Source of the DNA: Pyrinomonadaceae bacterium
Lineage (GTDB): Bacteria > Acidobacteriota > Blastocatellia > Pyrinomonadales > Pyrinomonadaceae
Length of the DNA stretch: 64,000 bases
Reading direction: 5' to 3'
Assembly (NCBI GenBank): GCA_019694345.1
Contig: JAIBCA010000115.1
Coordinates: 25,001-89,000, forward strand
In this document: positions 55,828-64,000 of the stretch, one piece after another
How the letters are laid out: each line of letters opens with the position of its first letter
Position numbering within the stretch: the stretch's first letter is position 1
The notes under the pieces: generated by a model
Databases searched by the model: none
What the model was told of the DNA's origin: nothing
What the model saw: only the letters and a program-made list of their open reading frames with translations
Position numbers and translations under genes: made by a program

Positions 55828-55847
55828 GGCACAGCTGATTTGTTACT

Positions 55848-56249
55848 ATGTTGAAACTAGAAATTGTTACCCCCGAACGAAGGATACTTGATGCTGAGGT
55901 CGACTCGGTCACTGTGCCGACCGCGACGGGCGAAGCCGGCATTCTGCCCAATCACGCGCCGCTTGTTTCGGCACTCAAGCCGGGCGTTGTCTCATACATC
56001 GCTAAGGGTAATTCGGATAAATTTGCCATCACGGGCGGATTTGTCGAGGTAAGCTCAAACCGCGTGTCGGTTTTGGCCGATAACGCCGAAGGGGCTGACG
56101 AGATCGACGTGGCTGCGGTCAAGGCCGATCGTGAGGCAGCCGAAAAAGCCCTTGCCGCGGCGTCGCAGTCATCTATCGAGGAAACTGAATCGCTTCGCGA
56201 GCGGCTCGAATCAGCCCAGGTCAAACTTCAGGTCGCGTCGGGCAAATAG
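55848..56249 (+). CDS. atpC: F1F0 ATP synthase subunit epsilon
   Basis: This is a 133-residue epsilon subunit. The N-terminal beta-sandwich is typical (LEIVTPERRILDAEVDSVTV, GEAGILPNHAPLVSALKPG). A helical C-terminal part of about 45 residues follows (AVKADREAAEKALAAASQSS), which in the family can act as an inhibitory hairpin. It follows atpD after the hairpin and ends before a clear terminator, forming a two-gene unit. The epsilon subunit couples rotation and limits wasteful ATP hydrolysis. Confidence 0.93.
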   Translation: MLKLEIVTPERRILDAEVDSVTVPTATGEAGILPNHAPLVSALKPGVVSYIAKGNSDKFAITGGFVEVSSNRVSVLADNAEGADEIDVAAVKADREAAEKALAAASQSSIEETESLRERLESAQVKLQVASGK

Positions 56250-56273
56250 TTTTTTACATCATTGACTTGAAAT

Positions 56274-56294
56274 AGGAGCTTCGGCTCCTTTTTT
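56274..56294 (+). terminator. Rho-independent terminator of atpDC
   Basis: AGGAGC pairs with GCTCCT around the stable TTCG tetraloop, and TTTTTT follows, 24 bp after the atpC stop. Confidence 0.9.
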
Positions 56295-56373
56295 GCGTTC
56301 TGGGGCCGAGTTATTTTATACATCGCGGCGACATAATTCTCGTTCAGCCGTCACCCCAAACCGCTGCGATTGC

Positions 56374-56401
56374 TTGACATAGACCAGAAAAGGGCTATAC
56401 T
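56374..56401 (+). promoter_or_regulatory. Near-consensus sigma70 promoter for the giant surface protein
   Basis: A perfect TTGACA (56374-56379) and TATACT (56396-56401) with a 16-nt spacer lie in the 315-bp gap after atpC. The predicted start is near 56408, giving a leader of about 157 nt. Confidence 0.72.
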
Positions 56402-56448
56402 TGCGGCACAATCAGTAATTTTACAATTTGGGTAGTTGACCGGCGAGG

Positions 56449-56515
56449 TTCCGTCGAAATGCGGAATTTCAGCGTTTCAGACCGCACGCCGGATGGTTTT
56501 TTTAACCACAACGGC
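56449..56515 (+). promoter_or_regulatory. Structured 5' leader of the giant surface-protein gene
   Basis: TTCCG (56449-56453) pairs with CGGAA (56462-56466). Downstream, GCCG (56488-56491) with CGGC (56512-56515) encloses TGGTT (56494-56498) with AACCA (56504-56508), a two-part stem. The elements match no riboswitch I recognise. Confidence 0.45.
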
Positions 56516-56564
56516 AGGACGCCGCCGCTCTCGAGCAGGCCGCAGATCAGCAAGGGAAAAAAAT

Positions 56565-59500
56565 ATGTCAAACCGTAAATCATCGCTCCGTTTTGTTTCG
56601 ACCGTCATCGCTATCATCGCTATCTCCGCAGTGGCTTACGCATCGCCGTGGACCCAAGCCTTGAGTTATCTTGGGATTTCAACGGGCGGTTCGGCAGAGG
56701 ATGCCGCATCCGTTACCGCAAATGCAGTGATGACGCCCGGCACGTGCGACACGGCTGGGCCAATTGAAGTCGAGGGTTCGATCTTGGGAACGACGCCAAC
56801 TGCTTATCCGACGCTCGGCGCGGCATTTAGCGCGATCAATGCCGGGGCTCATACCGGGGCGATCACGATCGATGTTTGCGGCAATACTGACGAGACGACA
56901 GTTTCGGCAGTTCTTAATGCAAGCGGTTCGGGAGCGGCGTCTTACACGTCGATTACGATGTCGCCAGTAGGTGGAGCTGCGAGAACGATCACTGGTGCTC
57001 CGGCTGGCGGAACGCCGATGATCGATCTCAACGGTGCCGACAATGTAACCATCAATGGATTGAACACTGGCGGTAATTCGCTGACGATTTCGAACACGAC
57101 CGTTTCGGCAACCTCGGGCACTTCGACAATACGATTTCAGGCGGACGCGACCGGTAATACGATTACCAATACTTCGATCCTTGGATCGTCCACGATGTCG
57201 ACGACCACAAACGGCGGCAATATTTGGTTCGGAGCGGGTGCTATTTCGACGGGAAATGATAACAACATCATCTCGAATAACAATATTGGTCCCGCCGGAA
57301 CGAATCTCCCGACCAAATTGATCTACGGCAACGGTTCGACCACAACGACGGCCGTTTACAACAGTGGCATCCAGATCACTGGAAATAATTTGTTCGATTA
57401 TTTCAACGCGGCGGCTCAATCAAACGCCGTATATCTAGCCGGCGGCAATACCGGCTGGACCATCAGCAACAACCGTATATATCAGACGGCGACTCGTACC
57501 CAGACAACCGGTGCGATCCTCGCCGGGATACAACTTGCGAGTTCGACCGGAAATGACGGACATACGATCAACGGCAATACAATTGGTTTTGCAAATCCCG
57601 CCGGAACCGGCACAACCAATTTTGTCGGTATCAGCACCAGTTCGAAATTCCTCGGAATTTATGTCTCTTCGGCGGCAACTACAACGCCGTCGAGTATTCA
57701 GGGCAACACGATCGCAGGGATCAATCTGTCAGGAATTGTGGGCGGAACGGGCACGACTTCGTCTTTTGTCGGCATAAGCATCGGGTCTGGTGTTTCAAAC
57801 GTCGGTAATATTACTGGCAACACGGTAGGGAGTTTGACGGCGGCCGGCTCAGTTTCGATCACCAACAACAACGCCTCCGCTTCAGAGATCTTTGGTATAT
57901 ATTACTTTCCTTCAGCGGTCGCAAACGTTTCAAACAATAACGTTGGCGGTATTGTCTCGAACAACAGCGGTGCAGGGAGCGTAATCTTTTACGGAATCCG
58001 AGCCTTTACCTCCAGTACTGTGACCAACACGATGCAGAACAACGCGGTCGGCTCGTCAGTTGCCCCTATTTCCAATATATCAGCCTCTACGTCTTCCAGA
58101 ACGATCGGTCTCTATTGTCAATCGGGAGCCTGCGTGGTGACCGGTAACACGATCGGCAATTTGTCGATGAGCGCACCGAATATTGGTACAGGTTCATCGG
58201 CTTCTATGATCGGGCTCTGGATCGACAATTCCGGTGCGACGATCGGTAACAGTGTTTCGCAGAATACCGTTCGTTCGATCGTCAACAATGACGGTGCTGG
58301 GGCGGTCTGGGTGACTGGAATGCAATACAACGGGGCGACGACCGGAACGCACGTTGTCGATCGGAACTTTATCCACTCGATCTCGGCTCCAAACACGACG
58401 AGCTCGACCGCAACTATCAATGGAATCAATGTGCAGGGCGGTTTGACAACATATCGCAATAATATGGTGGCCGTTGGTAGTGATATGACGGCCAATAGTC
58501 CGCAGATAAACGGCATCAACGAAACCATTGCAGGAACGGATAATTTTTATCATAACAGCGTTTATGTCGGCGGAACGGGAGTCGCAGCCGGATCAGCAAA
58601 TTCCTTTGCCTTTCAGAGTTCGATTACCTTGAATACCAGAAGTTACCGCGACAACATCTTTTTCAATGCCCGCAGTAACGGTGCGGCAACTGGCAAACAT
58701 TATGCCATCCAGGTTGGCGGAACGGCGTCCGCTCCGGCTGGTCTGACATCAGATAACAATCTTCTTTTTGCTAATGGTACTGGCGGGTTCGTTGGCCGAT
58801 TCAATGCAATTGACCAAACTAATCTGTCGGACTGGAAAACGGCGACGGGCGTTGATTCGAATAGTTTCGCGGGCAACCCTCAGTTCAACGATCCGACCAA
58901 TGCGACACCCGACCTCCATCTTCACCCGACGCTCGCAACCGTTGCCGAAGGTAATGGTGTCGATGTCGGCGTGACGAATGATTTTGACGGTCAGACCCGG
59001 GCATCACTTACACCGGTTGACATCGGAGCAGATGCCGGAAACTTTAGCGGTGTGGATCTGTCTCCCCCGTCGATCAGCTATACCGGTTTGGGAAATACAT
59101 CGGTGACGACCAATCGACCTCTTAACGTTGTGATCACGGATGTGACCGGAACGGCAACAGGCGGCAATGCGCCTCGCGTTTACTTCAATAAGAACGCCGG
59201 GTCGTATTTCTCGACCGCGTGTTCATTATCCTCGGGAACTGTCCAGAGCGGTCAGTGGCTGTGTACTATCGATAACTCACTCTTGGGTGGAGTTGTTACA
59301 GCGGACGTCGTTCGGTACTTTGTCGTCGCGCAGGATACACTCGGAAACCTAGGTGCTACGCCGAGCGGCGGCTTTACGGGTACCAATGTAAATACGGTTA
59401 TCACGCCGCCGACCACACCGAATCAGTACACGATCGTGACAGCGTTCACCGGTTCTTTCAATATCGGAACTGGCGAGACCTATACATCGCTGACCAATAC

Positions 59501-62500
59501 GGGCGGCATATTCGAGGCGATCAATGCCGGAGCGCTGACCGGAAATGTGATTTTGAATATTACGACCGACCTGTTAGCAGAAACCGGCACGGTTGCCCTC
59601 AACCAATGGGCCGAGGACGGTGTCGGCGGGTACACACTCACTATCAAACCTAGTGGGGCTCCGCGACAGATCGTCGGAACCAATACGGGAGCTCTCGTTA
59701 GGTTTAGCGGTACGGACCGTGTGACCATCGATGGATCCACTACCGGCGGAACCGCCACCGGAGTGGGCGGAAATGCGGCTCTTCGTGAACTAACGATCCA
59801 AAACACGAACACAGGAACATCGGCCGCCGTGATAGCCTTTGCCTCGGGCACTAACGGTGCTCAGAACAATACCGTTCGGAACACGAACATCCTCGGGCAA
59901 GATCCGACAACGACGCTTATCGCGATTGCGTTTGGTGGAAATACGACGGGCACCGTCGGTACCGATAATGACGGGAACCGCGTTGAAAATTGCTCCGTGA
60001 AGCGAGCGATCTATGGTATCTATTCGGCCGGATTATCCGCTGCGAATCAGAATACCGGAACGGTAATTACCCGAAATGACCTATCGTCAACGACGACCGA
60101 TCGGGTTCGACGTGTTGGAATAGTTATTTTTAACGACGACGGTGCTCAGATCACCGAGAATAGTATCGCGACCGAGACGAACGAATCGGCCGACGCGATC
60201 GGAATCGGTGCCGGAATTCAGGGTGTCGATACGACGACGGTAGTGTCGGGAGCGGTCACCAATGCGCTCGTCGCCAGAAACAAGATCAACGGCATCGCGA
60301 GTCTTAGCACCACCGGTTTTTCGGCGGTGGGAATCGCGGTTGCGGGCGGCACAACTGGTCCCAATACGATCGTAAACAATATGATCACGGGTGTCACCGC
60401 ACCTTCGACCTCGCCCGATATTCCGGCTGGTATTTTTGTGGCCGGCGTCGCCGGTTCCTCGACAAGGGTCTATAACAACTCGGTATCGATGACGGGCGAC
60501 CGCGGCTCAGTTGCAACGCAAACTCCGGGGTTTGGAATCGCGATAACCGGTGTGGATCCGATCGTCGAGTTGAAGAACAACATTTTCTACACGACGCAGA
60601 TCAGTTCGGGCGGCGGCGTTAATGCCAAGAGTTACGCGATCGGAATGGTCACGACGACCTTTGCTAATCTCGACTCGAACTACAACGATTTTTGGTCAAC
60701 GGGTGCAAATGACGGCGGATTCAGGTCCGGATCGCTGACGACGGCGTCAGGGTTGGACTACGCCGATATTACTGCATGGAGAACTGCGATCTCGGATGAT
60801 CTTAATTCACTTGAGTCCGACCCGACCTATGTCGATCCTCTGAATAATCTTCATCTTATTGCCGCCAGCCCGATGACGGATGTCGGCACGACGATCGCTT
60901 CTGTAACGAATGACTTTGACGGCGATCTGCGTTTTGCGCCATATGAGATCGGAGCGGATGAGTTCCCGGATGTTACGAACCCGGACACTCAGATACTGAC
61001 AACTCCGTCTGACCCGAGCAATAGCGCGGATGCGACGTTCACATTTACCGGCACCGACGCTCTGGTTGGCGGCAACGCTATCGCAAGCTATGAATGCCAG
61101 ATCGACGGCGGCGGATTCTCGGCCTGTACCTCGCCGAAGACCTATACGGGTCTCAGCCAGGGTTCACATACATTCCAGGTTCGGGCCAAGGATGGAGCAG
61201 GTAACGTAGATCCGACACCGGCATCATTCACTTGGACGATCGATGCCATCGCTCCGGATACGACGATCCTGTCAACGCCGACAAACCCGAGTAACAGCTC
61301 GAGTGCGTCGTTCACATTTTCGGGAACTGATTCTGCTATCGCTGCGATCGCGAGCTTTGAATGTAAGATCGACGGCGGCAGTTTCGCGACTTGTACCTCG
61401 CCGCAAAACTACACCGGACTCGCTGATGGTTCGCATACCTTTATGGTACGTTCCGTGGATACGGTGGGCAACGTAGACCCGACGCCGGCAAGCTACACGT
61501 GGGTGGTAGACACCGTTGCTCCGACGGCGAGCCTTGACACATTGCCCCCGAATCCGAGCAATAGCACTTCGGCGACCTTTGCTTTCAGCGCCATCGATCC
61601 GGCTCCGGCCAGCGGTGTCGCCGGTTTCGAGTGCCAACTCGATGCCGGGGCATTCGCCGCGTGTACGTCTCCGGTCAACCTGACCGGGCTCAGTCAGGGA
61701 TCGCACACCTTTACGGTGAAAGCGACCGATGCGGCGGGTAATACGAGTGTACCGACGTTCTTCACCTGGAGCGTCGACGCCGTCGCTCCGGACACTCAGA
61801 TCCTTACGAATCCGCCGGATCCGAGTGCCAGCTCGAGTGCGACATTCACCTTCAGCGGCACGGACTCGGCAATGGCTGCCGTTGCCAGCTTTGAATGTAA
61901 GCTTGACGGCGGATCGTTCGGAGCGTGTACTTCGCCTAAGAATTATGCCGGGCTGATCAATGGCTCGCATACCTTCGAGGTCAGAGCAGTGGACGGTGTC
62001 GGCAACGTCGATCCGTCGCCGGCAAGCTATACGTGGACCGTCAATGTCGGGCCGACCCCGACCCCGACACCGCAAACCACTGTTTACCAAAATGAGATCG
62101 AGCCCAACGGTACTGCGGCGACGGCAACAGTCGTCACCACGCCCGCCAGAATTAAGGGCTACGTCTATCAGAATGGCGACATCGACTATTATGCTTTCCC
62201 GGCAACGGCAGGTGATAAGGTCTATTCGGCCGTAATGACCTCGGCTTCGGCAAACGCGTCCTCTGACAGTCAGCTGCGACTTTACGCGTCGGATGGAACG
62301 ACGGAGATCGAATTTGACGAAGACGACGGGTCTCTCGGCGGCCTGTCATCCACGATCGCGGGGGCCACGATCCCCTCGACGGGAACGTATTACCTCCGTG
62401 TCAATCACTTCTCGGCGACAAATCAGTTGCGGCCGTATGAACTCTATATTCGGTTGCAGAGCGGAGGCCCGACACCCGAAACGGAGTCAAATGACACTCC

Positions 62501-64000
62501 GGCAACGGCAAATACGCTTCCCTCTGGCGGATGGGTCAGCGGCGTTCGCAGTCCCGCGGTCGCTACCGAACAAGACTGGTATGCGATGACGCTGAATGCT
62601 GGTGATACGGTCTATCTCGGTTTGGATCTTGATCCTGAACGTGACAATGTCCAATGGAACGGACGTTTGGGCCTGGCTTTGTTCGGCGATGCCGGTAACC
62701 AGATACTGGTTGTCGATGACGGAAGCACCGGAAGTGTCGCCAATCCGTTGTCTGAGGCGTTCTTCTTTACGGTCAAGACGTCCGGCACGTATTACGCATT
62801 TGTCGATTCGGCCAGTGCCGCGACAGGTGGCCCGACCGCGACCTATAACCTAAGTGTCACGGTATTTCCCAAGATCGAAGAGGGTGTGAACTGTACGACC
62901 TACACGAGTACCAACGTCCCCCAGACGATCGGGCCCGGCACCGGACTGGTCAGTTCGACGATCACGATCCCCGGCAACCCGCGCATCGCCGATCTCGATG
63001 TCAGTCTCAACTTGACACATGCGCTGATGGCCGACGTTGACGCTCACCTTCGCTCGCCTGCCGGCAACGATATCGGTCTTTTCACCGACATCGGAGCGGC
63101 CGCGACCGGTGGCCAGACGCAGATGGATCTGATCCTCGACGATGAGGCGGGGCTCACGCCGGCGTTCACCGTGCTGAAGGGCATTCAGATCAAGCCGGAA
63201 CTCGCTTACTCGTTATCGTGGTTCGACGGCGAAAATGCCGGCGGCACGTGGACCCTTGATCTAAGGGATGACGGGGCAAACGCCAGCGGCGGTACGCTTA
63301 ACGGTTGGAGCATTAAGGTTTGCGAACAGCCCGCGGCCGTGTCTGAGACGGTTGTCTTCGGCACCGATTTTGAATCAGGTGCCGCCGGATTTACATCTTC
63401 CGGAACGGCTAACGAATGGGAGATCGGGCTGCCGGCGACGGTTGCGACAACCACGACAAATCCGATTGCCGCATTTAACAGCTGCAACAGTGGAGTCAGT
63501 TGCTGGAAGACCGATCTTGATAATACGTACGACGTTAGCAGCTCGCAGGATCTGTTGTCGCCTAACATCAACCTGACCGGTGTGTCCGCACCGATCTCCT
63601 TGAAATGGGCACAGCAGTTCCAGATGGAGAACGCGTCATTTGACCATGCACGTGTTATCGTCCAGCAGGTCGGTAACCCGGCCAGTGCTAAGATCGTTTG
63701 GGAATGGACCGGCGCCACGATGACCGATGCGGTCGGCAACCCGACGGTCAATATCGGTACGACCGCCGGATGGGGCAACTATCGGGCTGACATTTCAAGT
63801 TTTGCCGGACAGAATATCGAGGTCATCTTCCATGTTGACAGCGATACTACAGTTAATATGGGCGGTCTCGCGATCGATGACGTGGCCGTCGTGGCGACAG
63901 ACACGACGGCTCCGGATACCCAGATCCTGACCAATCCGACCAACCCGAGCAATAGTGCCGATGCCACATTTACCTTCACGGGAACTGACTCGGCGATCGC
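56565..64000 (+). CDS. Giant mosaic secreted surface protein (beta-helix, Ig-like, PPC and P domains), C-terminus outside window
   Basis: The ATG at 56565 has AAGGG about 9 nt upstream and opens a frame of 2,478 codons that runs off the right edge. A signal peptide (VSTVIAIIAISAVAYA) ends near residue 27. Two successive parallel beta-helix modules (about 65-830 and 960-1470) are rich in N-x-I and G-N-T-I turns, and each ends in an IGAD motif. Four Ig-like repeats of 88-91 residues follow (1473-1829), then two pre-peptidase C-terminal (PPC) domains (about 1840-2100; NEIEPNGTA, ETESNDTPATA), a P/Homo-B-type domain (about 2108-2255), a MAM/jelly-roll-like domain, and a fifth Ig-like repeat from 2450. 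No catalytic domain is seen. It is probably a cell-surface adhesin or glycan-binding protein, with the anchor or sorting signal beyond the edge. Confidence 0.8.
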   Translation, partial: MSNRKSSLRFVSTVIAIIAISAVAYASPWTQALSYLGISTGGSAEDAASVTANAVMTPGTCDTAGPIEVEGSILGTTPTAYPTLGAAFSAINAGAHTGAITIDVCGNTDETTVSAVLNASGSGAASYTSITMSPVGGAARTITGAPAGGTPMIDLNGADNVTINGLNTGGNSLTISNTTVSATSGTSTIRFQADATGNTITNTSILGSSTMSTTTNGGNIWFGAGAISTGNDNNIISNNNIGPAGTNLPTKLIYGNGSTTTTAVYNSGIQITGNNLFDYFNAAAQSNAVYLAGGNTGWTISNNRIYQTATRTQTTGAILAGIQLASSTGNDGHTINGNTIGFANPAGTGTTNFVGISTSSKFLGIYVSSAATTTPSSIQGNTIAGINLSGIVGGTGTTSSFVGISIGSGVSNVGNITGNTVGSLTAAGSVSITNNNASASEIFGIYYFPSAVANVSNNNVGGIVSNNSGAGSVIFYGIRAFTSSTVTNTMQNNAVGSSVAPISNISASTSSRTIGLYCQSGACVVTGNTIGNLSMSAPNIGTGSSASMIGLWIDNSGATIGNSVSQNTVRSIVNNDGAGAVWVTGMQYNGATTGTHVVDRNFIHSISAPNTTSSTATINGINVQGGLTTYRNNMVAVGSDMTANSPQINGINETIAGTDNFYHNSVYVGGTGVAAGSANSFAFQSSITLNTRSYRDNIFFNARSNGAATGKHYAIQVGGTASAPAGLTSDNNLLFANGTGGFVGRFNAIDQTNLSDWKTATGVDSNSFAGNPQFNDPTNATPDLHLHPTLATVAEGNGVDVGVTNDFDGQTRASLTPVDIGADAGNFSGVDLSPPSISYTGLGNTSVTTNRPLNVVITDVTGTATGGNAPRVYFNKNAGSYFSTACSLSSGTVQSGQWLCTIDNSLLGGVVTADVVRYFVVAQDTLGNLGATPSGGFTGTNVNTVITPPTTPNQYTIVTAFTGSFNIGTGETYTSLTNTGGIFEAINAGALTGNVILNITTDLLAETGTVALNQWAEDGVGGYTLTIKPSGAPRQIVGTNTGALVRFSGTDRVTIDGSTTGGTATGVGGNAALRELTIQNTNTGTSAAVIAFASGTNGAQNNTVRNTNILGQDPTTTLIAIAFGGNTTGTVGTDNDGNRVENCSVKRAIYGIYSAGLSAANQNTGTVITRNDLSSTTTDRVRRVGIVIFNDDGAQITENSIATETNESADAIGIGAGIQGVDTTTVVSGAVTNALVARNKINGIASLSTTGFSAVGIAVAGGTTGPNTIVNNMITGVTAPSTSPDIPAGIFVAGVAGSSTRVYNNSVSMTGDRGSVATQTPGFGIAITGVDPIVELKNNIFYTTQISSGGGVNAKSYAIGMVTTTFANLDSNYNDFWSTGANDGGFRSGSLTTASGLDYADITAWRTAISDDLNSLESDPTYVDPLNNLHLIAASPMTDVGTTIASVTNDFDGDLRFAPYEIGADEFPDVTNPDTQILTTPSDPSNSADATFTFTGTDALVGGNAIASYECQIDGGGFSACTSPKTYTGLSQGSHTFQVRAKDGAGNVDPTPASFTWTIDAIAPDTTILSTPTNPSNSSSASFTFSGTDSAIAAIASFECKIDGGSFATCTSPQNYTGLADGSHTFMVRSVDTVGNVDPTPASYTWVVDTVAPTASLDTLPPNPSNSTSATFAFSAIDPAPASGVAGFECQLDAGAFAACTSPVNLTGLSQGSHTFTVKATDAAGNTSVPTFFTWSVDAVAPDTQILTNPPDPSASSSATFTFSGTDSAMAAVASFECKLDGGSFGACTSPKNYAGLINGSHTFEVRAVDGVGNVDPSPASYTWTVNVGPTPTPTPQTTVYQNEIEPNGTAATATVVTTPARIKGYVYQNGDIDYYAFPATAGDKVYSAVMTSASANASSDSQLRLYASDGTTEIEFDEDDGSLGGLSSTIAGATIPSTGTYYLRVNHFSATNQLRPYELYIRLQSGGPTPETESNDTPATANTLPSGGWVSGVRSPAVATEQDWYAMTLNAGDTVYLGLDLDPERDNVQWNGRLGLALFGDAGNQILVVDDGSTGSVANPLSEAFFFTVKTSGTYYAFVDSASAATGGPTATYNLSVTVFPKIEEGVNCTTYTSTNVPQTIGPGTGLVSSTITIPGNPRIADLDVSLNLTHALMADVDAHLRSPAGNDIGLFTDIGAAATGGQTQMDLILDDEAGLTPAFTVLKGIQIKPELAYSLSWFDGENAGGTWTLDLRDDGANASGGTLNGWSIKVCEQPAAVSETVVFGTDFESGAAGFTSSGTANEWEIGLPATVATTTTNPIAAFNSCNSGVSCWKTDLDNTYDVSSSQDLLSPNINLTGVSAPISLKWAQQFQMENASFDHARVIVQQVGNPASAKIVWEWTGATMTDAVGNPTVNIGTTAGWGNYRADISSFAGQNIEVIFHVDSDTTVNMGGLAIDDVAVVATDTTAPDTQILTNPTNPSNSADATFTFTGTDSAI
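60981..62051 (+). repeat. Four tandem Ig-like protein repeats in the giant surface gene
   Basis: Units begin at 60981, 61254, 61521 and 61788 (lengths 273, 267, 267 and 264 bp). Each carries the pattern F-E-C-x-(L/I)-D-G-G, A-C-T-S-P, G-S-H-T-F, D-x-x-G-N and T-W, with two conserved cysteines. DNA identity is partial, so the copies are not very recent. A fifth unit starts at 63912, after the PPC, P-type and jelly-roll domains. Confidence 0.85.

Noticed and set aside
56695..62090. Long minus-strand frames opposite the giant surface gene
   Set aside because: They are Arg/Ser-rich shadows of a low-complexity, repeat-rich coding strand.

Overview
The window looks like a chromosomal segment of an Acidobacteriota bacterium, probably class Blastocatellia (Pyrinomonadaceae-like). 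That placement is an inference. It rests on an Oar-type TonB receptor with an N-terminal carboxypeptidase-regulatory domain, a bacillithiol enzyme (BshC), a two-subunit glycine decarboxylase (GcvPA/GcvPB), an atpDC pair away from the other ATP synthase genes, many Gram-negative secreted proteins, and moderate to high G+C. No rRNA, tRNA, CRISPR array, insertion sequence or prophage was seen. The DNA is gene-dense and the largest gaps are about 300 bp.

Layout. 1-7 kb: a secreted metzincin protease (cut by the left edge), a PlsC-like acyltransferase overlapping an MFS exporter, a membrane-anchored FHA/trypsin-like protease, and a small 2Fe-2S protein. 7-11 kb: the proton-translocating transhydrogenase pntAB and a small secreted protein. 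11-23 kb (all minus strand): the glycine cleavage region. gcvT-gcvH end at a clear terminator, followed by two secreted proteins with their own terminator. A long gene series follows: gcvPA, a 34-residue membrane peptide, a Tat-exported class-V PLP enzyme, a DPM1-like glycosyltransferase, a polytopic membrane protein, gcvPB, a 2OG-Fe(II) oxygenase-like protein and a VTT-domain membrane protein. 23-26 kb: a compact operon of a TPR protein and two secreted helical proteins. 26-28 kb: larE and glutamate dehydrogenase. 28-42 kb: envelope and surface genes (barrel/OmpA-like protein, sortilin-type propeller protein, Oar-like TonB receptor), interrupted by bshC-mutL and a ROK regulator. 42-46 kb: a 48-residue membrane protein, a sodium:solute symporter and a giant secreted PIG-L deacetylase, closely packed. 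46-54 kb: an argininosuccinate-lyase family gene, a biotin-carrier protein joined to a deoxyhypusine-synthase-like gene, and phoH-ybeY-zwf-corC. 54-56 kb: atpD-atpC. 56.5 kb to the right edge: one open frame of more than 2,470 codons encoding a mosaic surface protein.

The window joins central metabolism (glycine cleavage, transhydrogenase, G6PDH, GDH, F1 subunits) to a large secreted repertoire. Several strongly expressed-looking envelope genes share a near-consensus sigma70 promoter followed by a 140-175 nt leader, and at least two of those leaders can fold into hairpins. The most unusual points are the glycine decarboxylase genes split by an envelope/glycosylation-type cassette, the small membrane proteins beside larger partners, the biotin-carrier/deoxyhypusine-synthase-like pair, and the structured leaders. 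No toxin, phage-defence or mobile system was recognised.
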